This document shows positions 1 to 7,647 of a stretch of 64,000 nucleotides of DNA, one piece after another. The stretch covers positions 1 through 64,000 of the forward strand of contig NZ_FQXM01000019.1 of assembly GCF_900129965.1 (NCBI RefSeq), in the 5' to 3' direction. The stretch's first letter is position 1. Each line of letters starts with the position of its first letter. Under the pieces are notes generated by a model. It saw only the letters and a list, made by a program, of their open reading frames with translations. It was not told the DNA's origin and ran no database searches. The stretch is from Clostridium grantii DSM 8605. Its GTDB lineage: Bacteria; Bacillota; Clostridia; Clostridiales; Clostridiaceae. The position numbers and the translations under genes are program-made.

Positions 1-170
1 TTTTGAAGATTTGATAATACAAAGTTTTGATAAGATTCATGAGAAACATATTTAGGTTTCATTTGTAACACCCCAATCACAGTTAGTAAAGGAAGTAATC
101 CCTTCAATGCGATTATTGGGTTGATTTTCAAAAGTCAAGTGTTTTTTTGAGTTTTAACAATGTTTTTTAG

Positions 171-290
171 AAGTGAAATTTCCAATTTCACTTTAAGAAA
201 ATAAAAAACTTCCTACTAAAAGTAGGAGGATTACAACTAAAGTGTTTTGAGGAAACCCTTAAAACATAACACTCGGTTAATTCCGAGAGT
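171..290 (+). promoter_or_regulatory. Leader region with four successive hairpins
   Basis: Four inverted repeats follow one another just upstream of the isomerase-like gene: 171-193 (AAGTGAAAT / ATTTCACTT), 211-227 (TCCTACT / AGTAGGA), 242-272 (GTGTTTT / AAAACA plus ACAC, imperfect) and 271-290 (CTCGG / CCGAG around TTAATT). The last ends about 14 bases before the AGGAGG ribosome site at 304-309. Neither hairpin has a proper T-run, so they are not simple terminators. I do not recognise a known riboswitch class. The remainder of 1-170 shows no gene I can support. Confidence 0.45.
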
Positions 291-317
291 TTATTATATA
301 CCTAGGAGGATAAAATC

Positions 318-1658
318 ATGTCAAGTTTTCAAGTAGCTTATATTCCAATAGGAGTTCCAACTTTCCATTTAGAAAGTGCAAATGATCAGTTCAAAAAATC
401 AGTGGATATGATGCAAACATTAACGAATAATGGGGTTTATCCTGAGAAACCATTATTGACTATTGATGATTTAAAACTATTTTTAAAAGAAATTAATCCG
501 GATTTGATTGTATTACAAAATAATACATTTGCTAATTCTGCTTATGCTAGTGAGGTTCTAAGAGCCTTTGATTGTCCAATACTTCTATGGACTTTAAGAG
601 AACCTGTAATTGATGGTGGAAGACTTAGGTTAAATTCTTTAACAGGAGCTTATTCAGCAGGAAATGTTATGCATCATTTAGGAAGAGAAAAATTTGAATA
701 TATATTTGGTGCTCCTACAGAAGAAAAGGTTATAGCAAAAATTAATGCAACAATACGTGCAGCAGAAGTTAAAAAATCTTTACGTTTTTTAAATGTAGCA
801 GCTGTGGGACAAACGCCTCAGGGCTTTGGATTTGGAAGAGCATTGGATGCTGAAGTTGCAAAAGCTTTCGGAGCAAATTTAGAGTCTATTGAGGCTAGAG
901 AATTGATGTTAAAAGCTAAAACATACAAAAAAGAAGAATATGAGGATGTTTTGGCAGAAGCAAGAACTAAAATGGTTGGTTTAGATAAGCTACCAGAAGG
1001 AAATGTAGACGCTTTTGCAAGACTTTATAAAGCATATAAAGAGTTTATAGATTCTAAAAATATAAAAGCATTAGCATCAAGATGTTGGCCTGATTACTTT
1101 GTAGAATATGGGACACCCGTTTGTGCAGTTCTGGGTATGCTAAATGATATAAATATAGCTGCAAGTTGTGAATCAGATTTATTTGGAGCTATTTCTATGT
1201 ATATAGGTGTGGAACTTTCAGGAGGGCCAACATTCTTTGGAGATCCTGTATCACTTGATGAAGAAGATAATACTGTTACTTTCTGGCATTGTGGAACGGC
1301 AGCTTGTTCATTAGCAAGAAAAGATACAGGTTCCGAAATGGGTGTTCATCCTAACAGAAAAATAGGACCAACAATGGAATTCGGATGTAAACCAGCTGAT
1401 GAAGTTACTATATTTAGAGTGGGTAGAAAACCTGATGGTCAATTTAGATTCTTTATTTCAACAGGGGAAGCGTTAGATGTACCTAAACAATTTTGCGGAA
1501 CATCAGTAGTTATCAAGCCAGATACTAACGCTGCAGAATTAGTGAATAAAAGTGTTAAAGACGGATGGGAACCTCACTTTGTTGTAATTTATGCTAACGT
1601 AGCAGAAGAACTTGAAACACTAGCTAAATTATTAGATATGGAAGTTTGTAAGTATTAA
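318..1658 (+). CDS. L-fucose/L-arabinose isomerase family protein
   Basis: This 446-residue cytosolic protein resembles the L-fucose/L-arabinose isomerase fold family, whose members interconvert aldoses and ketoses with a divalent metal. The Rossmann-like N-terminal part holds VLQNNTFANSAYASE near residue 75 and LLWTLREP near 95. The C-terminal half holds CESDLFGAISMYIG near residue 290, FWHCGTAACSLA near 330 and GPTMEFGCKPADEVTIFRVG near 355, which fit the conserved metal/sugar-binding region of that family. The ATG at 318 has AGGAGG nine bases upstream. It stands alone, with no sugar kinase, aldolase or transporter nearby, so the substrate is unknown. Hairpins in the leader suggest post-transcriptional control. 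Family assignment is fairly safe; the specific reaction is not. Confidence 0.75.
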   Translation: MSSFQVAYIPIGVPTFHLESANDQFKKSVDMMQTLTNNGVYPEKPLLTIDDLKLFLKEINPDLIVLQNNTFANSAYASEVLRAFDCPILLWTLREPVIDGGRLRLNSLTGAYSAGNVMHHLGREKFEYIFGAPTEEKVIAKINATIRAAEVKKSLRFLNVAAVGQTPQGFGFGRALDAEVAKAFGANLESIEARELMLKAKTYKKEEYEDVLAEARTKMVGLDKLPEGNVDAFARLYKAYKEFIDSKNIKALASRCWPDYFVEYGTPVCAVLGMLNDINIAASCESDLFGAISMYIGVELSGGPTFFGDPVSLDEEDNTVTFWHCGTAACSLARKDTGSEMGVHPNRKIGPTMEFGCKPADEVTIFRVGRKPDGQFRFFISTGEALDVPKQFCGTSVVIKPDTNAAELVNKSVKDGWEPHFVVIYANVAEELETLAKLLDMEVCKY

Positions 1659-1692
1659 AGAAAAGAAAAAATTAGAAAAAATTAGAAAATTA

Positions 1693-1706
1693 GGGACGGT
1701 TCATGA
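1693..1706 (+). repeat. REP-like repeat, single copy (GGGACGGTTCA type)
   Basis: GGGACGGTTCATGA lies between the isomerase gene and the RAYT transposase gene. The same core recurs in this window at about 3029-3068, 4171, 4215, 22079, 22943, 59476 and 59547. It is on the 3' side of the transposase gene, with the paired copy at 3025-3072 on the 5' side, so the transposase is flanked by its probable substrates. The rest of 1659-1982 holds a terminator and no gene I can support. Confidence 0.7.
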
Positions 1707-1743
1707 AATTTGGTTAATTAAATTTAAATATAAAGTTAGAAAT

Positions 1744-1775
1744 AAAAACTAGTTCTATGACTAGTTTTTATTTTT
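1744..1775 (+). terminator. Intrinsic terminator after the isomerase-like gene
   Basis: A 10-bp stem AAAAACTAGT / ACTAGTTTTT with loop TCTATG is followed by a T-rich tail. It lies about 85 bases after the isomerase stop codon. Confidence 0.8.
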
Positions 1776-1982
1776 AGATTATAAGGAATATACTTTAATT
1801 GTTAAAAGTAAAAATTAACTACGTTATTTCGCTATTTAATATAGGATGAAGTATATGAATTTATAAGCTTGTCTTAATATATAATAGAATACTTCAAATA
1901 AAAGTACTGCTTAAAAAATTTGAAGTCATTGATAAGGGTTAAAAAAAATTAAAATTTAGCATATATAAGAGAAGAAACTTAA

Positions 1983-2894
1983 TTATGAATAAAAATTTAA
2001 CAAATCATCGAAAATAAAGCTATATTCCTTTTTAGAATCAATTAATTCCAAGCCTTTTTTGCATAGCCTAGATACATTTGAAGAAGTCATATTTCCTATC
2101 ATATGACCTATACTTTTGTAAGTACAATTACAATAGTATTTTATCAATACAACAGAAAGAGCTTTATATTCTATATTATTCCTATCATACTTTAAATGTA
2201 TATTAAAGGTTCTATCAAAATTTTTCCTTATAAATTCAACTATATGTTCTGTTTCAAACCTTGAATTTATTACTCTTATGTCGCTTTTATAGTGAGTTTT
2301 TTGGGTATTAAATTCATTTATTAGATCAATATCAGTAAATTTATCATCCTGATTCATGGCAACTAAGTATTTTTTACGTGCTTCGTTAATATTAGCATCA
2401 TAAAGCTGAAGAACATAGCTGCTATCAATTATACTATTAGCTTCATCTTTTAATCCTAAATAAATAGGCAAACTGGAATATTTATATTTCTCTGTATTAT
2501 GTTTAAATTTTTTTATATCTTTAGGGTTTCGGTGAATATATAATGAAAGATTTTTCATATATTTATCAGTTAAAATAGGCTTATTTTTAAATCTATCATG
2601 AAAAACATGACCTTCCCTATTATATTTCTTGTTGTAATAAATAGCATAAGATTGATTTACTGATTTCATAAATGAGCTTAAATTGGATTCGTTAGAATCT
2701 GTAATCAGATGAGCATGGGTTGTCATAATGCAATAAGCATATATTTTAATAGGGTGAATTTTTTTGTATTTTTCAAGTAGTTCTAAATATTTTTCTTTAT
2801 CCATATTATCTCTAAATAGAGGGCACTCTTTTAATCCTTTTACCATAATGTGGTCCTGTCCAGTAGCGCTTATTATTCTTTCAGTTCTTGGCAT
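1983..2894 (-). CDS. REP-associated tyrosine transposase (RAYT, Y1/HUH family)
   Basis: This 303-residue protein is an IS200-like Y1 transposase of the REP-associated type. RAYTs are HUH nucleases that act on single-stranded REP hairpins. The HUH pair is visible as CIMTTHAHLI (His60 and His62), followed by a tyrosine-rich helix near residue 83 (VNQSYAIYYN) that should hold the catalytic Tyr, then GHVFHDRFKNKPI and YIHRNPK near 130. The C-terminal third looks like an added helix-turn-helix region. I chose ATG at 2894 because AAAGGATG precedes it; an in-frame upstream ATG at 2903 is possible. It is a single-copy gene without IS ends, flanked by GGGACGGTTCA-type repeats at 1693-1706 and 3025-3072. 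The frame is intact, so it may be active. Confidence 0.85.
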   Translation of the reverse strand: MPRTERIISATGQDHIMVKGLKECPLFRDNMDKEKYLELLEKYKKIHPIKIYAYCIMTTHAHLITDSNESNLSSFMKSVNQSYAIYYNKKYNREGHVFHDRFKNKPILTDKYMKNLSLYIHRNPKDIKKFKHNTEKYKYSSLPIYLGLKDEANSIIDSSYVLQLYDANINEARKKYLVAMNQDDKFTDIDLINEFNTQKTHYKSDIRVINSRFETEHIVEFIRKNFDRTFNIHLKYDRNNIEYKALSVVLIKYYCNCTYKSIGHMIGNMTSSNVSRLCKKGLELIDSKKEYSFIFDDLLNFYS

Positions 2895-3024
2895 ATAAAA
2901 CATCCTTTCGGTAACAATTTCTTTGTTTGTGTTTGTAACACAGTTTTTTAAAATTATTGCCAAAAAAAGAGAAATAAATCATGATAGCTTAAAATATTTT
3001 TATATATTTAGAACTTTTAAGAAA

Positions 3025-3102
3025 AGTTAGGGATGGTTCAGTATTTTCAAAAATACTGAACCGTCCCTAACTTACGTCCCTAACTTACGTCCCTGACTTA
3101 TA
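3025..3102. repeat. REPIN-like palindrome followed by three 13-bp tandem repeats
   Basis: Bases 3025-3072 form a near-perfect hairpin: AGTTAGGGATGGTTCAGT pairs with ACTGAACCGTCCCTAACT, with one G-T style mismatch. From 3063 a 13-base unit, GTCCCTAACTTAC, is repeated about three times to 3102, the last copy carrying one change. The structure lies directly upstream of the RAYT gene and carries the same core found dispersed in the window. The head-to-head repeat pair fits the REPIN definition. Confidence 0.75.
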
Positions 3103-3116
3103 ACTTGCAAACTTGT

Positions 3117-3968
3117 CTATAGATTTTTCATTTGAAAAGTTTTTCTTCCTTTTACGCCTGGAATTACTTTGAATACAGCTCCAGCATATTCATCATTCAT
3201 ACCTATAGATGCAGTCGTAATATAAAGAGTATCCAAATTCCTTCCGCCAAAAGTACAACTAGTTACTTGGGCAGTTGGCAAATCAATTTCATCAATGATA
3301 TCTCCAGTAATAGGATTTATTCGTTGTACCATGTAGCCACCCCATTTTGCTACCCATAACATACCTTCATCATCAATAGTCATTCCATCGGGGACACTAT
3401 TTTTATCATTGAAATGTATAATGATTTTTGGATTTTTTATAGTATCATCTTGAATGTCATACTCATATGATATAATTTGATTAGTTGGAGAATCAATATA
3501 ATAAAAAGTTTTTAAGTCTAAACTCCATTCTAATCCATTTGAAATTGTTACATCTTTTATTAAAGGAGTACATTTTTGATTTTCTGAGAATTTATATAGA
3601 TATGCTGCATTTTTGGCTCTATATTCACTTTGATCTATGGCCATTGTCCCAGCCCATAGATTGCCTGCAGGGCTTATTTTTCCATCATTAAATCTAACGA
3701 AATCTTGATGAGTGGATGGAACATATATTAATTTATTATCTATATATACACCATCTTCTAATCCCATAATAGTACTATTGTTTTCATCAAAACTTATAAA
3801 TCCAATTCGTTTGTCTAAGGTTACTTCATTATAGATTTTTTTTTCTTCATCTAAACTACAAACTTTTTTACCTTCAACATCTATCCAACAAAAAGTATTG
3901 TTATTATAGTTCCATGTTGGACATTCTCCAATTAAATCATTATTATTAATTACCATTTCTACCTTCAA
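3117..3968 (-). CDS. SMP-30/gluconolactonase/LRE family protein
   Basis: A 283-residue six-bladed beta-propeller of the SMP-30/regucalcin/gluconolactonase family, which hydrolyses sugar lactones with a divalent metal. The metal-ligand set of the family is present: Glu15 in GECPTW, Asn144 in ISNGLEW and Asp194 in VPDGMTID. The substrate-site motifs RFNDGK near residue 92 and GNLWAGTM near 102 also match. There is no signal peptide, so it should be cytosolic. The TTG at 3968 has GAGGGG about nine bases upstream; the in-frame ATG at 3956 is an alternative start. No sugar dehydrogenase lies beside it, so the lactone is unknown. Downstream it runs into the repeat array at 3025-3102. Confidence 0.85.
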   Translation of the reverse strand: MKVEMVINNNDLIGECPTWNYNNNTFCWIDVEGKKVCSLDEEKKIYNEVTLDKRIGFISFDENNSTIMGLEDGVYIDNKLIYVPSTHQDFVRFNDGKISPAGNLWAGTMAIDQSEYRAKNAAYLYKFSENQKCTPLIKDVTISNGLEWSLDLKTFYYIDSPTNQIISYEYDIQDDTIKNPKIIIHFNDKNSVPDGMTIDDEGMLWVAKWGGYMVQRINPITGDIIDEIDLPTAQVTSCTFGGRNLDTLYITTASIGMNDEYAGAVFKVIPGVKGRKTFQMKNL

Positions 3969-4170
3969 AAATTAACACCCCTCAATACAAAATTTAAAGT
4001 TAATACAAAATCATATAATATTAATTATATTAATTATAACGACTGAAAAGATTTTTAGCAACGTAATTTAGCCAGAAACATTCCTAATTAAGCTTAGTAA
4101 TGCTGAACTGAACTACTTGCAATAATACTGAATTCAAATAATACTCAATCCAATTAATACTAATTAATAC

Positions 4171-4230
4171 TGAACCGTCCCCATATTTTTGGCTTGGAAT
4201 CATCAAGTTAATAATGAACCGTCCCCCATA
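4171..4230. repeat. Two direct copies of the TGAACCGTCCCC repeat
   Basis: TGAACCGTCCCCATATTTTT starts at 4171 and TGAACCGTCCCCCATATTTT at 4215. Both have the same orientation and share flanking sequence, so this is a direct duplication of one half-site. They lie in the 530-base gap between the lactonase and the leucine-rich-repeat gene (3969-4498), where I see no other gene. Confidence 0.7.
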
Positions 4231-4498
4231 TTTTCTATACTTCATTATATGTTCTTGAAGATGGAAGAAAGCACTAAAACAATTAAATTCAATTATCCAA
4301 GAATAATCATCTATGAAATAAGCTTACAAGGTTTTTAGTAGAGGAATTAGAATTTCTTGGTGAAGTTCAGCGACTTTTTAGATATATTTGCCATTGTTAT
4401 ATAAGAATAAATTACCTCAAAAAGTAAATTATATATAGTAAATCATCTACTTAAATAGTAAGGATAATCTTCATATGATTTTTATAGGAGGGAGAAGT

Positions 4499-5995
4499 TT
4501 GAAAAAACACAGCATTTTTTTTCACATTATATTGATTATATTGATAATTAGTTTTAATTGTAAAGCAGTTGAAGGAAAGAATGTAGAGGTAGCTTATATA
4601 GAAAATTTTTATGTTGAAATTATTACAAGTATACAAGAAAATAAAAATTCAATTAATTTCAAGGACAAAAATCTGGAAAAGGGAATAAGAGAAAAGTTGA
4701 ATAAACCTGAAGGAAACTTAACAAAAGATGATGTGAAGAGCTTAGAGGAACTATCTTTAAATAATAAAAATATTTCTTCTTTGGAGGGAATTCAATATTT
4801 AACTAACCTAAGAAAATTAGAGTTAATGTTCAATAATATTAATGATTTAAGTTCTTTAAAAGATTTAAAGAATTTAGAAAATTTGGATTTAGGATATAAT
4901 AAAATTACTGATATTTCATGGTTAAGTAATTTGACCACATTAAAAAATTTAAACTTGCAGAGTAATAAAATAAGTAACATAAGCCCCCTAAGCAGTCTTA
5001 TAAATTTAGAAGTATTAAATTTATACAATAATCGAGTAAAAAATTTAAAACCTTTAAGTGGATTAACCAATTTAAAAGATTTGAATTTATATATAAATAA
5101 AATTCAGGAAATCGAATCATTGAAATACTTAAAAAATCTTACTAATCTATCATTAGGAATGAATAAGGTAAACAGTATTAATTCTCTAACAAACTTAAAA
5201 AAGCTAAAAATATTGGAGTTAAGCGAGAACAAAGTCACTGATATTAAGCCATTGAGTAATCTAACAGAATTAATGGAAGTATATTTATACGGAAATAATA
5301 TTAATGATATTATTCCACTAAAAGAGTTGAAGAACATAGTATTTTTAGATTTATCAGAAAATGAAATTTCAGATATTAGTTCATTAGGCAAACTTTCAAA
5401 TTTAAAAATATTACTACTAGCTAGAAATAATATAAAAAATCTTAAAGGCGTAGATACTACGAAAAACTTAGAAATTCTTGGGTTATCTGATAACCAAATT
5501 TCTTCCTTAGATGAATTAAGTTCTCTTAAAGAATTATCTTCTTTATATTTGAGTAATAATAATATAATTAATGTAACACCCTTAAGTCATTTAACTAATA
5601 TTAAGAAGCTAGATATTTCCAATAATGGTATAAGTGATATAGGAAAGCTGAGAGAACTACCTAATCTATATTTAACAAACATTGATTTTTCAGGTAATCC
5701 GCTACCAAAACATGTTTTTACTGATAAACTTAATGAAGAATTTATTTTAATGACGTTAAATCCCTACATTCAATCAGCTATAACAGAATATTATGGTGAA
5801 GGTAGACTTTACAATAATAAAGGAATTATTTATATTGTAAAGTCAGAAGGAAAGTATAAAGTAAAAATAAGGGTTGAAACTTTTGTAGGGGCTCATAATC
5901 CTCCTTATGGAATAGAAACTATGATTATTAGCTATGATTACACAGGTGCAAAAGTTGAGGATTTTAAACATGAGGATGTAAAAGCAATCATATGA
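4499..5995 (+). CDS. Secreted leucine-rich-repeat protein with C-terminal DUF3888-like domain
   Basis: This 498-residue protein begins with two Lys and a long hydrophobic stretch to about residue 22, a likely signal peptide; there is no convincing lipobox. A cap (residues about 50-90, LEKGIREKLNKPEG...LTKDD) resembles that of clostridial internalin-like proteins. Thirteen 22-residue repeats of the type LxxLxLxxNxIxDIxxLxxLxx follow, to about residue 405. The last ~80 residues (NPYIQSAITEYYG ... FVGAHNPPYGIETM) look like the DUF3888 domain, usually a small stand-alone secreted domain. Start: TTG at 4499 has AGGAGG seven bases upstream, whereas the ATG at 4475 precedes that site. Likely a cell-surface or secreted binding protein; the partner is unknown and there is no LPXTG anchor. 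Confidence 0.8.
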   Translation: MKKHSIFFHIILIILIISFNCKAVEGKNVEVAYIENFYVEIITSIQENKNSINFKDKNLEKGIREKLNKPEGNLTKDDVKSLEELSLNNKNISSLEGIQYLTNLRKLELMFNNINDLSSLKDLKNLENLDLGYNKITDISWLSNLTTLKNLNLQSNKISNISPLSSLINLEVLNLYNNRVKNLKPLSGLTNLKDLNLYINKIQEIESLKYLKNLTNLSLGMNKVNSINSLTNLKKLKILELSENKVTDIKPLSNLTELMEVYLYGNNINDIIPLKELKNIVFLDLSENEISDISSLGKLSNLKILLLARNNIKNLKGVDTTKNLEILGLSDNQISSLDELSSLKELSSLYLSNNNIINVTPLSHLTNIKKLDISNNGISDIGKLRELPNLYLTNIDFSGNPLPKHVFTDKLNEEFILMTLNPYIQSAITEYYGEGRLYNNKGIIYIVKSEGKYKVKIRVETFVGAHNPPYGIETMIISYDYTGAKVEDFKHEDVKAII

Positions 5996-6057
5996 AAAAT
6001 TATATTAAAAATTTGGAAATTATGATATAATTTACGTAGTTAAAGTAGGTGGAATTT

Positions 6058-6246
6058 TTGAAAAATAAAATCAGAGCTTTAGGACCATTGATAATAAGTA
6101 ATGTGATGGCATGTATTTTACTAGTAGCAACAATTAAAACTAAAGTAGGAAATGAAAAAATTATATATACTATTTTATTAATAAGTTTGGTGTTGGCATC
6201 AGTGTTACTTGGTCATGCTACGTGGACGGATCATGAGAATAGTTAA
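6058..6246 (+). CDS. Small two-helix membrane protein, unknown
   Basis: A 62-residue protein with two predicted membrane helices (about residues 8-25 and 35-53) and a short polar C-terminus. The TTG at 6058 has AGGTGG five bases upstream; a GTG at 6049 lies inside that site and is less likely. I do not recognise a family. It follows the leucine-rich-repeat gene by about 60 bases and could be cotranscribed. A hairpin terminator follows at 6253. Confidence 0.5.
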   Translation: MKNKIRALGPLIISNVMACILLVATIKTKVGNEKIIYTILLISLVLASVLLGHATWTDHENS

Positions 6247-6252
6247 AAGAAC

Positions 6253-6282
6253 AAAGGCGTAGCAGTTTAGCTGCGACTTTTA
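6253..6282 (+). terminator. Probable intrinsic terminator
   Basis: The stem AAAG..CGTAGC / GCTGCG..CTTT includes one wobble pair and a one-base bulge, and is followed by a short TTTTAT tail. It comes immediately after the small membrane protein gene. Confidence 0.5.
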
Positions 6283-6464
6283 TCGATTAGTGATATAAAA
6301 TTTTATTTGTAGCAGCGGGTTTAATTTTAAAGTTAAATTTAGTGAATTTATCTTTTGGCATAATTTTTTTATATCATTATTTAAATTATATACCAAAAGA
6401 GATGCGATAATATTTAACTAAAGTAAGCACATTAAAATTACTAAGTATTCAGGAGTGATAAAAA

Positions 6465-7136
6465 TTGAATTTAATTGAAATAAAAAAAGACAAGCGTAAT
6501 ATTTTAAATATCATATTGATCTTGAGCATAGTCAATTTACCAATATTTATTTATTCTATAATGGGAAAGTATTCTGTTTTTAGATTTGTATTTATTATTG
6601 CAATTGTAATTCTTACGGAAATTTTTCTTGCTATTTTTATTAATGATATGATTTTCAAAAGGTATTTTAAAGCTATTGATAATGCTGAAAAAATTATAAG
6701 TTCCAAGGCTAGAAACAGAATTATGATAGTAGGATATGTGTTATACTTAGCATTTTATTACTATATTTTATTTTCTATTATGAGTGACAGTGATTATTTC
6801 TTTACCTCCACATTTATACTTTACATTAATATAATGAATTGTTTTAATATATTCAATGGTCAAAATATCTTAAATGTTTATAAAGGGGATACTTATTTAT
6901 TATATGCTAACAGGATAATTGAGAATGAAAAAATATACAATTATGAAGTTAAAATATTAAAAAAATATAAAAAAGATAAAAAAGATAAAATACAGCTTAC
7001 AATTAATATAAAAGGACAGGCAGATCTTGTGGTTTTTTATAGCGGGATAGCTTATAAAATAAAAGATATTATTGATGGATTATACGAGGAAAGATTTATT
7101 GAGGAGAAAATGAAAGAGTATGGAGTTACGAAGTGA
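6465..7136 (+). CDS. Unknown membrane protein with C-terminal soluble domain
   Basis: A 223-residue protein with about four hydrophobic segments (near residues 15-32, 38-58, 87-107 and 113-130), followed by a charged domain of about 85 residues containing a lysine-rich stretch (KKYKKDKKDKIQ). The TTG at 6465 has AGGAG nine bases upstream. I recognise no family. The stop overlaps the region of the next gene (7166), so the two are probably one operon. The topology is reminiscent of small clostridial proteins with a PH-like tail, but that is only a guess. Confidence 0.55.
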   Translation: MNLIEIKKDKRNILNIILILSIVNLPIFIYSIMGKYSVFRFVFIIAIVILTEIFLAIFINDMIFKRYFKAIDNAEKIISSKARNRIMIVGYVLYLAFYYYILFSIMSDSDYFFTSTFILYINIMNCFNIFNGQNILNVYKGDTYLLYANRIIENEKIYNYEVKILKKYKKDKKDKIQLTINIKGQADLVVFYSGIAYKIKDIIDGLYEERFIEEKMKEYGVTK

Positions 7137-7165
7137 ACATTACTATAGCTAAGGAGGAAACAGTA

Positions 7166-7405
7166 TTGAGGAAATATATTACTTGTGTAGTTTTAATATT
7201 AATGACATTAGCTAATGAAAACATTATATTTGCTGAGTCTTATTCAATTTGTGATGGTACCAATATTAAGGTGGATTTCAGTGGGCGAAATATTAGTGAC
7301 AAAAAAATAGATGTAGATTATGTTTTAAAAGCTAGGATGTATATAGAATACCCTGATGAAAGTAATGATAGTGAAACTATTGAATTAGATATAGAAGAAC
7401 GTTAA
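7166..7405 (+). CDS. Small secreted protein, unknown
   Basis: A 79-residue protein with a clear signal peptide: a short basic start, a hydrophobic core (ITCVVLILMTLA) and a likely cleavage after IFA. The mature part is short and acidic (ESNDSETIELDIEE). The TTG at 7166 has AAGGAGG eight bases upstream; an in-frame GTG at 7133 lies before the ribosome site and would add residues ahead of the signal peptide. No family recognised. The mature part is brief enough that it could be a truncated gene. Confidence 0.5.
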   Translation: MRKYITCVVLILMTLANENIIFAESYSICDGTNIKVDFSGRNISDKKIDVDYVLKARMYIEYPDESNDSETIELDIEER

Positions 7406-7592
7406 TAAGTTATATTTCATTAGTGAATGAGTTAATTAATTATGATGATATATTATTTTTTAAATAATGATATTAACTGTCTAATTAAACATTGATTGTG
7501 CAAATATACCCTCTTGCAGACTTTCAGAGAAATGTGATTTTGAATTATTTAAAAAACGAACACCAATTGGACATAAACTACCTATGAATGAT

Positions 7593-7643
7593 TTTACCTC
7601 TCTTTGGTCATAATAATCAAATATAGTCTTATAAAGAGGTAAA
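7593..7643 (+). promoter_or_regulatory. Inverted repeat covering the ribosome site of the permease gene
   Basis: TTTACCTCT at 7593-7601 is exactly complementary to AGAGGTAAA at 7635-7643, which contains the ribosome site of the permease that starts at 7648. The loop is about 33 bases. Pairing would hide the ribosome site, so translation could be regulated. The rest of 7406-7592 holds no gene I can support; a 50-codon open stretch on the minus strand is discussed among the rejected items. Confidence 0.4.
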
Positions 7644-7647
7644 TAAA

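Noticed and set aside
7460..7645. A 50-codon open stretch on the minus strand (FDYYDQREVKSFIGSLCPIG...)
   Set aside because: It has no start codon and no ribosome site, and I recognise no family. It may be a gene remnant or chance.
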